From Bacillota bacterium (GTDB lineage: Bacteria; Bacillota; Clostridia; Lachnospirales; Lachnospiraceae), in NCBI GenBank assembly GCA_023435505.1, contig JAEYRR010000012.1:1-7050 (forward strand): DNA of 7,050 nucleotides, in the 5' to 3' direction. Position numbers and translations under genes: made by a program. Below are positions 1-5,350 of the stretch, piece by piece. The notes beneath the pieces are model-generated. The model was given only the letters and a program-made list of their open reading frames with translations. It made no database searches and was not told the DNA's origin. Position 1 is the first letter of the stretch, and every line of letters starts with the position of its first letter.

Positions 1-326
1 CCACACATAAGTATAATGGTAATCTCCTGAGTTGGCTTAAGGGCAATCTCAGTGGTCTCTGAGCCCATAAGCTTAACCATTTCCTCGTTTACAATCTTAA
101 TTACCATCTGGCCAGGTGTAAGACTCGTCATAACTTCTTGACCAATCGCACGTTCCTGAACCGCTTTGATAAAATTTTTAACTACTTTAAAATTAACATC
201 CGCTTCAAGTAAAGCCATCTTAACTTCTTTCAAGGCAGCCTTAACATCCGCTTCAGACAATTTTCCTTTGCCACGTAAATTCTTAAATACATTCTGCAGT
301 TTGTCGGTTAAGCTATCAAATGCCAA
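1..326 (-). CDS. ffh: Signal recognition particle GTPase Ffh (SRP54), N-terminal part, cut by window edge
   Basis: Ffh is the protein part of the signal recognition particle. It binds 4.5S/6S RNA and signal peptides and docks ribosomes to FtsY at the membrane. Translating the minus strand from a TTG codon at 326-324 gives a protein beginning (M)AFDSLTDKLQNVFKNL, followed by RGKGKLSEADVKAALKEV, ALLEADVNFKVV and the TPGQ segment. This is the classic Ffh N-terminal helical bundle. About 108 residues are present. The sequence stops at the strand IILMCG, where the first GTP-binding loop (GLQGAGKTT in the family) would begin, so the G, C and M regions lie outside the window. TTG is chosen because AFDSLTDKL directly follows it and GGGAGGT at 341-335 is 8 to 9 bases upstream. 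The nearby ATG at 334-332 is out of frame and stops after eight codons. The gene starts 17 bases after ylxM ends, so the two are probably co-transcribed. Confidence 0.96.
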   Translation of the reverse strand, partial: MAFDSLTDKLQNVFKNLRGKGKLSEADVKAALKEVKMALLEADVNFKVVKNFIKAVQERAIGQEVMTSLTPGQMVIKIVNEEMVKLMGSETTEIALKPTQEITIILMC

Positions 327-334
327 ATTAACAT

Positions 335-341
335 ACCTCCC
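335..341 (-). promoter_or_regulatory. Ribosome binding site that fixes the TTG start of ffh
   Basis: GGGAGGT on the minus strand lies immediately after the ylxM stop codon and about 8 bases before TTG 326-324. It supports the TTG start over any ATG in the region and suggests translational coupling of ylxM and ffh. Confidence 0.8.
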
Positions 342-343
342 GT

Positions 344-745
344 TTAAAATTCATCTAATATCTGGTATGATAACGTCTCTATCTCATGAATCTGAGCGAG
401 ATCTTCATGTTTAATAATATCTTTTGCAATTCTATTAATTTCATTAACGCGTTTTTTCGTGTTGTTAAACTTTTCTATCAAACACAGCTTCCTTTCATAC
501 TCTGAAAGCTGCTTACTACATCGTTTGATAATATCATAAACGCCTTGTCTGCTAATGTCTTGTTGTGATGCAATCTCACTTAGAGATAAGTCGTTGAGCA
601 CATAATCTTCAAATATTTCTCTTTGATGATCCTTTAGTAATGCTCCATAAAAATCATATAATAGAGATAATTCATAAAGTTGCTCCAGCTTCGTTGCTTT
701 TGCTGATTCCTCTTTGGAGTTCTCTATCGAATAGGTCTTAGTCAT
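344..745 (-). CDS. ylxM: YlxM/p13-like helix-turn-helix protein, SRP-associated
   Basis: This is a 133-residue, largely helical, charged protein. The YlxM family is small, usually sits beside ffh or ftsY, and is thought to modulate the SRP pathway. In some species it has been reported to interact with SRP components. A region-4-like helix-turn-helix is visible at about residues 38-80: KDHQREIFEDYVLNDLSLSEIA leads into SQQDISRQGVYDIIKRCSKQL, with the typical SxxEIA and SRQGVYDxIKR signature. The remainder (about 85-133) is probably coiled helix rich in K and E. The start at 745 has AGGTGG about 8 bases upstream. The length is normal for the family. It is the first gene of a ylxM-ffh unit with its own strong promoter. 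The name rests on the motif and the position next to ffh. Whether it binds DNA is unknown. Confidence 0.93.
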   Translation of the reverse strand: MTKTYSIENSKEESAKATKLEQLYELSLLYDFYGALLKDHQREIFEDYVLNDLSLSEIASQQDISRQGVYDIIKRCSKQLSEYERKLCLIEKFNNTKKRVNEINRIAKDIIKHEDLAQIHEIETLSYQILDEF

Positions 746-759
746 AAGATTTCACCACC

Positions 760-780
760 TGTAAAGTTTTTTTCTTTACA
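760..780 (-). promoter_or_regulatory. Perfect inverted repeat at the predicted ylxM transcription start
   Basis: TGTAAAG (780-774), a run of seven A, and CTTTACA (766-760) form a perfect 7-bp inverted repeat in the ylxM direction. It begins at the predicted +1, and its 3' arm touches the first base of the AGGTGG ribosome binding site. It could be an operator over the start site, or an RNA hairpin at the 5' end of the message affecting stability or initiation. No T-run follows, so it is not a terminator. Confidence 0.5.
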
Positions 781-786
781 GACCAT

Positions 787-815
787 AGTATAATATAGGT
801 GAAAATAAATGTCAA
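787..815 (-). promoter_or_regulatory. Sigma-A promoter of ylxM-ffh
   Basis: On the minus strand TTGACA (815-810) is followed after exactly 17 bases by TATACT (792-787), a nearly perfect vegetative promoter. The predicted start of transcription is about 781-779, giving a leader of roughly 35 bases before the ylxM ATG. Confidence 0.85.
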
Positions 816-862
816 TATAAAATTGTTTGATTTGTTTGTAAAATTTTAAAGCGTATAACACA

Positions 863-899
863 AATGACTGACACTATTCATTATATAGTATCAGTCATT
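863..899 (-). terminator. Hairpin terminator behind the BFD-like gene
   Basis: On the minus strand AATGACTGATACTAT (899-885) pairs with ATAGTGTCAGTCATT (877-863) around a 7-base loop. This is a 15-bp stem whose only non-Watson-Crick pair is G-U in RNA. The sequence runs on as TTTGTGTT. It starts 20 bases after the BFD-like stop codon and lies before the ylxM promoter, as expected for an intrinsic terminator. The T-tract is short, so termination may be partial. The G-U pair sits on the minus-strand RNA, while the plus-strand RNA would have a C-A mismatch, which fits minus-strand use. Confidence 0.75.
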
Positions 900-919
900 A
901 CAAATCTAATAACTAGTCA

Positions 920-1222
920 TTATCTTTTTGTTTCGATAATAATTGCAATTAATCCAGCCTTACATCTACCACATGCAGTACCTGCACCAGTAGCTTCCAT
1001 TACCTTCTCAACTGTATCTGCTCCATTTTTCACTGCATTTACAACTTCTTCTATAGATACTTTTTTGCACTTACAAGCATTTTTTAATACCGCTTCTACT
1101 TCTTTAAGTTCTTCTTCGTTTTCAATAACAATATCAGTAAGTTCTTTCAGTTCGTCTACTGTTCTAGCACCCTTAGCTTGAGCCATTCTAATTTGTTTGT
1201 ATTTATCCATATCTAATTTCAT
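920..1222 (-). CDS. BFD-like [2Fe-2S]-binding small protein
   Basis: This 100-residue protein has a C-terminal BFD-type (bacterioferritin-associated ferredoxin / NifU-middle) iron-sulfur domain. The four expected cysteines are present: C50 and C52 in NACKCKK, and C84 and C87 in GTACGRCK, 31 residues apart. The intervening VSIEEVVNAVKNGADTVEK and ATGAG segments are typical. Such domains carry one [2Fe-2S] cluster and serve in iron release, cluster handling or electron transfer. No partner gene in the window says which. The N-terminal half (about 8-30) resembles the same fold without cysteines: AKGARTVDELKEL aligns with KNGADTVEKVMEA at 66-78. The ATG at 1222-1220 has AGGAGA (1236-1231) 8 bases upstream. 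A second in-frame ATG four codons later is less well placed. The gene has its own promoter and terminator and appears monocistronic. No gene symbol is assigned because it is not the classical bfd. Confidence 0.88.
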   Translation of the reverse strand: MKLDMDKYKQIRMAQAKGARTVDELKELTDIVIENEEELKEVEAVLKNACKCKKVSIEEVVNAVKNGADTVEKVMEATGAGTACGRCKAGLIAIIIETKR

Positions 1223-1275
1223 ACGTAAATTCTCCTAATTCATATTATTTAGTATAGTTAAAATTCAATATTTCA

Positions 1276-1305
1276 TAGGTCTTAGTGATAAGGATTAAAG
1301 ACCTA
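1276..1305 (-). promoter_or_regulatory. Inverted repeat in the leader of the BFD-like gene
   Basis: Within the roughly 100-base leader, TAGGTCTT and AAGACCTA form perfect 8-bp arms (1276-1283 and 1298-1305) around a 14-base loop. There is no T-run, so it is either an RNA stem in the leader or a protein site. One arm derives from the sequence shared with the ylxM start region, so part of the symmetry may be a by-product of that duplication. Confidence 0.4.
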
Positions 1306-1329
1306 AAAAGTAATGATTTTATAAGTTTT

Positions 1330-1358
1330 AATATAATATAGGAAAAAGCGAAAGTCAA
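1330..1358 (-). promoter_or_regulatory. Sigma-A promoter of the BFD-like gene
   Basis: TTGACT (1358-1353) is followed after 17 bases by TATATT (1335-1330) on the minus strand, with five of six consensus bases in each box. Transcription should begin near 1323, leaving a leader of about 100 bases before the ATG at 1222. Confidence 0.75.
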
Positions 1359-1372
1359 TACAAAGTTGTCTG

Positions 1373-1387
1373 AATAGTCTGACTATT
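1373..1387. promoter_or_regulatory. 15-bp palindrome just upstream of the BFD-like promoter
   Basis: AATAGTC-T-GACTATT is a perfect 7-bp palindrome with one central base. It sits 14 bases upstream of the -35 box, about -50 from the predicted start. The position and symmetry fit a regulator binding site. The regulator is unknown. The half-site GTCTGA also recurs at 1368-1373 and 1377-1382, 9 bases apart. Confidence 0.4.
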
Positions 1388-1470
1388 AGAAGGTATATCA
1401 TTATATAAACTGTATATTTTAGAAGAACTTATATAGAAGATCTCCTTTAAAACTTAATACAAAATATCAC

Positions 1471-1520
1471 TAAAAATAAAGAAAACCAGTAGAAAATACT
1501 AATACTACATTTTCTACTGG
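1471..1520 (-). terminator. Intrinsic terminator of the carboxyltransferase operon
   Basis: On the minus strand CCAGTAGAAAAT (1520-1509) and ATTTTCTACTGG (1497-1486) form a perfect 12-bp stem with an 11-base loop. It is followed directly by the T-rich tail TTTTCTTTATTTTTA (1485-1471). It begins 49 bases after the stop codon of the last gene, a standard factor-independent terminator. Confidence 0.9.
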
Positions 1521-1569
1521 CTAATTTATTATCTAAATACTTAACTTAATGACATTGTAAAAAGGTTGT

Positions 1570-2982
1570 CTACACTGGATAAGCCTTATTTTCAGTGTCC
1601 GCTATCGTCTGATCTACCTTAGTCTGTTGTGCCTGTCTGTATTTGAAGAAATCAGTTGCAACCTGAGGGAATAATGCGTATGACAGAACATCTTCATCCT
1701 GTTGTTTCCACTGTTTCATTTCTTCTTCTAGTTTAGCAAGCTGTGGCTCAATCAAATCTGCAGGACGGCAAGTGATTGGCGTTACATCCCCGATACATTT
1801 TTTCTGTACTTCTGGATCAAATGGTTTTACAGTCTGTCCAAATTCACCACTTAATAACTTCTTGGATTCTTTGGTAACCATCTTATATCTTTCCCCATTC
1901 ACTACATTCAGTACAGCTTGAGTTCCAACAATCTGGGAGGAAGGAGTAACAAGTGGTGGTTCACCAAAGTCTTTACGCACTCTTGGAACTTCCTCAAGAA
2001 CTGCTTGGAATTTATCTTCTTGTTTCATATCCTTTAACTGAGATACAAGGTTAGAAAGCATACCACCAGGAACCTGATACATTAATGTCTTAATATCAAC
2101 TCCTAGTACCTTTGTATTCAGAAGACCGCTCTTTAAAACATCTTCCCTTAAAGGACGGAAGTATTCACTAATTTCTGCTAATAGGTTCTGATTAAAACCG
2201 GTATCGTATGGAGTTCCTCTAAAAGTTTCCACCATAACCTCAGTGGCCGGCTGACTGGTACCAAGAGCAAATGGACTCATCGCAGTGTCGATAATATCAC
2301 AACCAGCTTCTACTGCTTTTAAATAAGTCATGGAAGCAACACCGGAAGTATAGTGGGTATGAAGGTCAATTGGAATGCTTACTGATTCTTTTAAGGCTGT
2401 TACAAGTTCTGTAGCATTATAAGGTGTAAGGAGTCCTGCCATATCTTTAATACATAAAGATTTTGCACCCATCTCTTCAATCTCTTTAGCGATGTTTTTC
2501 CAATAATCTATGGTATAAGCATCTCCAAGGGTATAACTAAGAGCAATCTGTGCATGTCCGTTTTCCTTATTAGCGGCCTTTACAGCAGTCTGAAGATTGC
2601 GAACATCATTTAAACAATCAAAAATACGAATGATATCAATACCGTTTGCAATAGATTTTTGAACAAAATACTCTACTACATCATCCGCATAGTGATTATA
2701 TCCTAAGATATTCTGTCCACGGAATAACATTTGTAATTTAGTATTTTTAAAGCCAGCTCTCAACTTTCTAAGTCTTTCCCAAGGATCTTCCTTTAAGAAA
2801 CGAAGGCATGAATCAAAAGTTGCTCCGCCCCAGCACTCTACGGAATGATATCCTACTTGATCCATCTTATCAATGATAGGAAGCATCTGTTCAGTAGTCA
2901 TACGGGTAGCAATCAAAGATTGATGAGCATCACGTAATATGGTTTCTGTTATTTTAACAGGTTTTTTTTGTAGCTCTGCCAT
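1570..2982 (-). CDS. oadA: OadA/PycB/5S-type biotin-dependent carboxyltransferase (alpha subunit without biotin domain)
   Basis: This 470-residue TIM-barrel carboxyltransferase moves a carboxyl group between oxaloacetate/pyruvate and biotin. The metal and catalytic signature RDAHQS is at 17-22. CWGGATFD (50-57) and RIFDCLNDVRNL (119-130) follow. The lysine expected to be carbamylated and metal-bound is K179 in LCIKDMAG. The two metal histidines are H208 and H210 in DLHTHYTSG. The conserved post-barrel domain (about 343-390, including PPLVTPSSQIVGTQAVLNV) is present. The chain ends at about the point where longer OadA proteins carry a biotinyl domain. Here the carrier is a separate gene, as in transcarboxylase 5S and PycB. 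AGGAGG lies 7 bases before the ATG. It is the last gene of the operon, 79 bases after oadB. All visible active-site motifs look intact. PycB is an alternative name, but no biotin carboxylase is nearby and OadB is. Confidence 0.93.
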   Translation of the reverse strand: MAELQKKPVKITETILRDAHQSLIATRMTTEQMLPIIDKMDQVGYHSVECWGGATFDSCLRFLKEDPWERLRKLRAGFKNTKLQMLFRGQNILGYNHYADDVVEYFVQKSIANGIDIIRIFDCLNDVRNLQTAVKAANKENGHAQIALSYTLGDAYTIDYWKNIAKEIEEMGAKSLCIKDMAGLLTPYNATELVTALKESVSIPIDLHTHYTSGVASMTYLKAVEAGCDIIDTAMSPFALGTSQPATEVMVETFRGTPYDTGFNQNLLAEISEYFRPLREDVLKSGLLNTKVLGVDIKTLMYQVPGGMLSNLVSQLKDMKQEDKFQAVLEEVPRVRKDFGEPPLVTPSSQIVGTQAVLNVVNGERYKMVTKESKKLLSGEFGQTVKPFDPEVQKKCIGDVTPITCRPADLIEPQLAKLEEEMKQWKQQDEDVLSYALFPQVATDFFKYRQAQQTKVDQTIADTENKAYPV

Positions 2983-3016
2983 TATTTTACCTCCTGTGAA
3001 TTCAATTTTTTAACGA

Positions 3017-3032
3017 TTCTACATATGTAGAA
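3017..3032. promoter_or_regulatory. Perfect 16-bp palindrome between oadB and oadA
   Basis: TTCTACATATGTAGAA is fully self-complementary and lies in the 79-base gap between oadB and oadA. As RNA it gives a 6-bp stem with an AUAU loop. No T-run follows in the direction of transcription, so it is not a terminator. An RNA processing or stability element, or a protein site, is possible. Confidence 0.4.
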
Positions 3033-3061
3033 CCCCCATTTTATGCAATAGATCTTATATT

Positions 3062-4186
3062 CTATACTCCAAAGATTGCCATAAACACACCTGCAGCAAC
3101 AGCTGTACCGATTACACCAGCAACATTAGGACCCATGGCGTGCATCAGAAGGAAGTTGGTTGGGTCTGCTTCAGAGCCTACCTTTTGTGATACACGGGCT
3201 GCCATAGGTACGGCAGATACACCGGCGGATCCAATTAACGGGTTAACCTTACCATGACTAACTTTACACATTAACTTACCAAATAACACTCCGGCAGCAG
3301 TTCCAAATGCAAAGGCAATCAAACCTAAAGCTACAATCTGAAGGGTTGTAATCTTAAGGAATGCTTCTGCACTGGTAGTTGCACCAACAGAAGTACCGAG
3401 TAAGATAACAACTATATACATCAACGCATTGCTTGCAGTTTCAGTCAACTGTTTAACAACTCCAGATTCTCTGAATAGGTTACCTAACATTAACATACCA
3501 ACTAACGGAGCCGTAGAAGGAAGAATTGCTACAACAACAACGGTAACAACGATTGGGAACAGGATTTTTTCCAGTTTGGACACTGGTCTTAACTGTTCCA
3601 TCTTGATTTCACGTTCTTTCTTAGTAGTAAGCAGTTTCATAATAGGTGGCTGGATAATTGGTACCAAAGACATATAGGAATAAGCAGCCACAGCAATAGG
3701 TCCCATGTATTCTGTCTGTCCAAGCTTACCTGCAAGGAAGATGGAGGTTGGTCCATCAGCTCCACCAATGATAGAGATGGCAGCTGCTGCTTTATCGCCA
3801 AATCCAAATAAGATTGCAATCAGATATGCAGCAAAGATACCGAACTGTGCTGCGGCTCCAAGAAGAAAACTTTTAGGATTTGCAATCAGGGGTCCAAAGT
3901 CTGTCATGGCACCAACACCCATAAAGATGAGAGATGGAAGGATACTCCATTCGTCTAGCAAATAGAAATAATGAAGCAGGCCATTCTCACTCATAATATC
4001 TGGATACATGTTTACTAAAAACATACCAAACGAAATTGGTACTAAAAGGAGTGGTTCATATTCTTTTTTGATAGCTAGGAACAAAAAGAAAAGAGCAACA
4101 AAAATCATCAATAGGTTACCCCACGTAAGATTTAAAAATGCTGTTTGTCCAATCAAATTCCCTAGCGTAGATAATACGTAATCCAT
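3062..4186 (-). CDS. oadB: Na+-translocating decarboxylase beta subunit (OadB/MmdB/GcdB family)
   Basis: OadB is the membrane subunit that decarboxylates carboxybiotin and uses the energy to pump Na+ outward. The 374-residue protein is highly hydrophobic with many membrane segments and matches the family along its length. Visible signatures are [17 protein letters not shown] (about 88-104), GGADGPTS (141-148, with D144 the Na+-site aspartate known from Klebsiella OadB), [17 protein letters not shown] (168-184), [13 protein letters not shown] (235-247) and [20 protein letters not shown] (315-334). The last carries N315, G319, S324 and R331, equivalents of residues known to be important. [16 protein letters not shown] closes the C terminus. 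GGAGG stands 9 bases before the ATG, and the gap to the biotin carrier gene is only 22 bases. The family does not reveal whether the fuel is oxaloacetate, methylmalonyl-CoA, malonyl-CoA or glutaconyl-CoA. The symbol is a family label. Confidence 0.95.
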   Translation of the reverse strand: MDYVLSTLGNLIGQTAFLNLTWGNLLMIFVALFFLFLAIKKEYEPLLLVPISFGMFLVNMYPDIMSENGLLHYFYLLDEWSILPSLIFMGVGAMTDFGPLIANPKSFLLGAAAQFGIFAAYLIAILFGFGDKAAAAISIIGGADGPTSIFLAGKLGQTEYMGPIAVAAYSYMSLVPIIQPPIMKLLTTKKEREIKMEQLRPVSKLEKILFPIVVTVVVVAILPSTAPLVGMLMLGNLFRESGVVKQLTETASNALMYIVVILLGTSVGATTSAEAFLKITTLQIVALGLIAFAFGTAAGVLFGKLMCKVSHGKVNPLIGSAGVSAVPMAARVSQKVGSEADPTNFLLMHAMGPNVAGVIGTAVAAGVFMAIFGV

Positions 4187-4208
4187 CTAGTTCATCCTCC
4201 TTGTGTTA

Positions 4209-4565
4209 CTAGTTAATAGTAGCTAACACATCTCCTGTTTCTACAGAATCTCCTACTGCTACATTGATACTTGCGATTGTTCCGTCCTCAAGAGCAACAA
4301 TTTCATTTTCCATCTTCATTGCTTCCATGATAAGGATTACATCACCCTTTTCAACTGTCTGTCCAACATTAGCTTTTACATTAAGAATCTTACCAGGCAT
4401 TGGTGCGTTAACCTTTACTCTTCCATCCCCTGAAGAAACTTTCTTAACAGGAGCCTTTGGAGCTGTTTGAACTGGCGCTACAGGAGTACTAACCTCTCCT
4501 GCATTTCCTTCTTCTACAGTTACGCTATATACATTTCCATTTACGGTAATTGTGTAATTCTTCAT
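4209..4565 (-). CDS. Biotin carrier protein (GcdC/MmdC/1.3S type)
   Basis: This 118-residue swinging-arm subunit carries biotin between the carboxyltransferases and OadB. It has three parts. Residues 1-20 (MKNYTITVNGNVYSVTVEEG) are the usual N-terminal strand segment of these carriers. Residues 22-45 are a short, flexible linker rich in Ala, Pro and Val. Residues 50-118 are a biotinyl domain, starting RVKVNAPMPGKI and containing EAMKMEN with biotin-accepting K84. The Pro/Ala linker is much shorter than in some GcdC proteins. The ATG has AAGGAGG about 9 bases upstream. It is 29 bases from the gamma-subunit gene and 22 bases from oadB. As the only biotin domain in the operon it should serve both carboxyltransferases. 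A biotin protein ligase must be encoded elsewhere. Confidence 0.95.
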   Translation of the reverse strand: MKNYTITVNGNVYSVTVEEGNAGEVSTPVAPVQTAPKAPVKKVSSGDGRVKVNAPMPGKILNVKANVGQTVEKGDVILIMEAMKMENEIVALEDGTIASINVAVGDSVETGDVLATIN

Positions 4566-4594
4566 TTAATATGTCCTCCTTTAATTATTGGAAA

Positions 4595-5335
4595 TTATGC
4601 ATTCTTCCACTTTTTATTTATTTTACGAATGGAGCGGACTACCAGACCATCCTCAGGAGCTTGATCTCCAAGACTAGCCATTATAGCTGCTGTAATAACA
4701 GCCACCAATTCACCATCATCCACTAATTCTTCCTCCTCAGGAATACTTACTACAGGTTCAGAAACTGGTGCAGAGATTGTTTTCTTTTCTTTCGATAATA
4801 GCTTAGGAACATACTTTAGTAACGCAATGATGTAGGAAATAAAGATTAATACAACAAATACTGTTCCCATACCCATTACAGTATTTAATAATGCTTTTAG
4901 CATCTTATCTCCTAAGGTATGATATATGTCTGAAGAAAAGCTTGTAAGCTGACTTTTCTTGTCAAAAATACACTTCATAACGATAGTATCATCCGTGTAT
5001 TTTAAAACAAGCTCTACGCTGGCAGTGTCGCCTGAAATTGTAGTTTCTGTAACAGAAGTACTGATATAGTCGCCTAAATCCTTGGATGTATCATAAAATG
5101 ATTTGTAAGAGCTGGCGATCTCTTCACCATAGGTGGCGGAAAAATCAGTGTAGATATCTTCGTCGGCAATCTGGGCAATATTTTCTTCATTAGCTATGTT
5201 TTCAGCTAGTGCTGTTGCACTATTTGCCAAGGTCGCCTCATCAAAGGTTACAGAATTTATATTATCTTCCTTTTTACATGCAGTCGCACCGAACATTATT
5301 AATGCCATACATAAAATTAAATATATTTTTTTCAT
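4595..5335 (-). CDS. Lipoprotein-like protein with C-terminal OadG (gamma subunit) domain
   Basis: This 246-residue protein fills the gamma/delta-subunit slot of the decarboxylase complex, holding the soluble carboxyltransferase to the membrane beta subunit. Residues 1-19 are a signal peptide (MKKIYLILCMALIMFGATA) before C20 followed by KKEDN, a plausible lipidation site. The box ATAC lacks the usual Leu at -3. Residues about 25-140 are a polar, presumably extracytoplasmic domain, with a strand-rich part (TETTISGDTASVELVLKY) that resembles DUF3887-like domains, a weak impression only. Residues about 155-176 (GMGTVFVVLIFISYIIALLKY) are the membrane helix with the OadG signature. An acidic linker (EEEELVDDG) and ELVAVITAAIMASLG plus LVVRSIRKINKKW follow, as in MmdD/OadG C termini. 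Typical OadG proteins are only about 80-120 residues. GAGGTGAG lies 6 bases before the ATG, directly after the stop of the preceding gene (15-base gap). Confidence 0.85.
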   Translation of the reverse strand: MKKIYLILCMALIMFGATACKKEDNINSVTFDEATLANSATALAENIANEENIAQIADEDIYTDFSATYGEEIASSYKSFYDTSKDLGDYISTSVTETTISGDTASVELVLKYTDDTIVMKCIFDKKSQLTSFSSDIYHTLGDKMLKALLNTVMGMGTVFVVLIFISYIIALLKYVPKLLSKEKKTISAPVSEPVVSIPEEEELVDDGELVAVITAAIMASLGDQAPEDGLVVRSIRKINKKWKNA

Positions 5336-5350
5336 ATATGTCTCACCTCA

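Larger units (their letters stand above)
731..838. repeat. Direct repeat copy A: ylxM promoter, leader and first codons
   Basis: This stretch is similar to 1275-1381 in the same orientation. By hand alignment 731-748 matches 1275-1292 at 17 of 18 bases, 791-830 matches 1334-1373 at 31 of 40 without gaps, and 821-838 matches 1364-1381 at 13 of 18. The middle is weaker, and a single one-base gap keeps all blocks in register. This copy contains the working ylxM promoter, ribosome binding site and start codon. Confidence 0.75.
1275..1381. repeat. Direct repeat copy B: diverged copy of the ylxM promoter and start region
   Basis: This is collinear with 731-838. Here it forms the promoter and leader of the BFD-like gene. 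The position matching the ylxM ATG reads ATC, and the matching ribosome binding site AGGTGG reads AGGTCT, so the ylxM-start part has decayed. The CCTATATTATA promoter core is conserved in both copies. Confidence 0.75.
1223..1569. other. 347-bp intergenic region between the carboxyltransferase operon and the BFD-like gene
   Basis: This AT-rich region holds, in the direction of transcription, the operon terminator (1520-1471), about 80 bases with no recognised feature (1470-1388), the palindrome at 1387-1373, the promoter at 1358-1330, and the leader with an 8-bp inverted repeat and ribosome binding site. I see no coding region or RNA gene that I can support in it. Confidence 0.7.

Noticed and set aside
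166..414. Plus-strand open frame across the ffh start
   Set aside because: It overlaps ffh and the ylxM end on the opposite strand, where family-specific motifs and ribosome binding sites are clear.
864..1181. Plus-strand open frame opposite the BFD-like gene
   Set aside because: It begins inside the terminator hairpin and is rich in Ser, Thr, Phe and Ala, reflecting the complement of the real gene. The minus-strand frame carries the cysteine motif and the promoter.
1223..1323. Leader of the BFD-like gene as a known riboswitch or T-box
   Set aside because: It is only about 100 bases and AT-rich. I recognise no conserved riboswitch core, and there is no terminator/antiterminator pair.
3017..3032. 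Palindrome between oadB and oadA as a transcription terminator
   Set aside because: It has a short stem, no T-tract in the transcribed direction, and oadA follows closely with a good ribosome binding site.
3429..3965. Several short open frames on both strands within oadB
   Set aside because: All overlap the strongly conserved OadB frame and have no motifs of their own.
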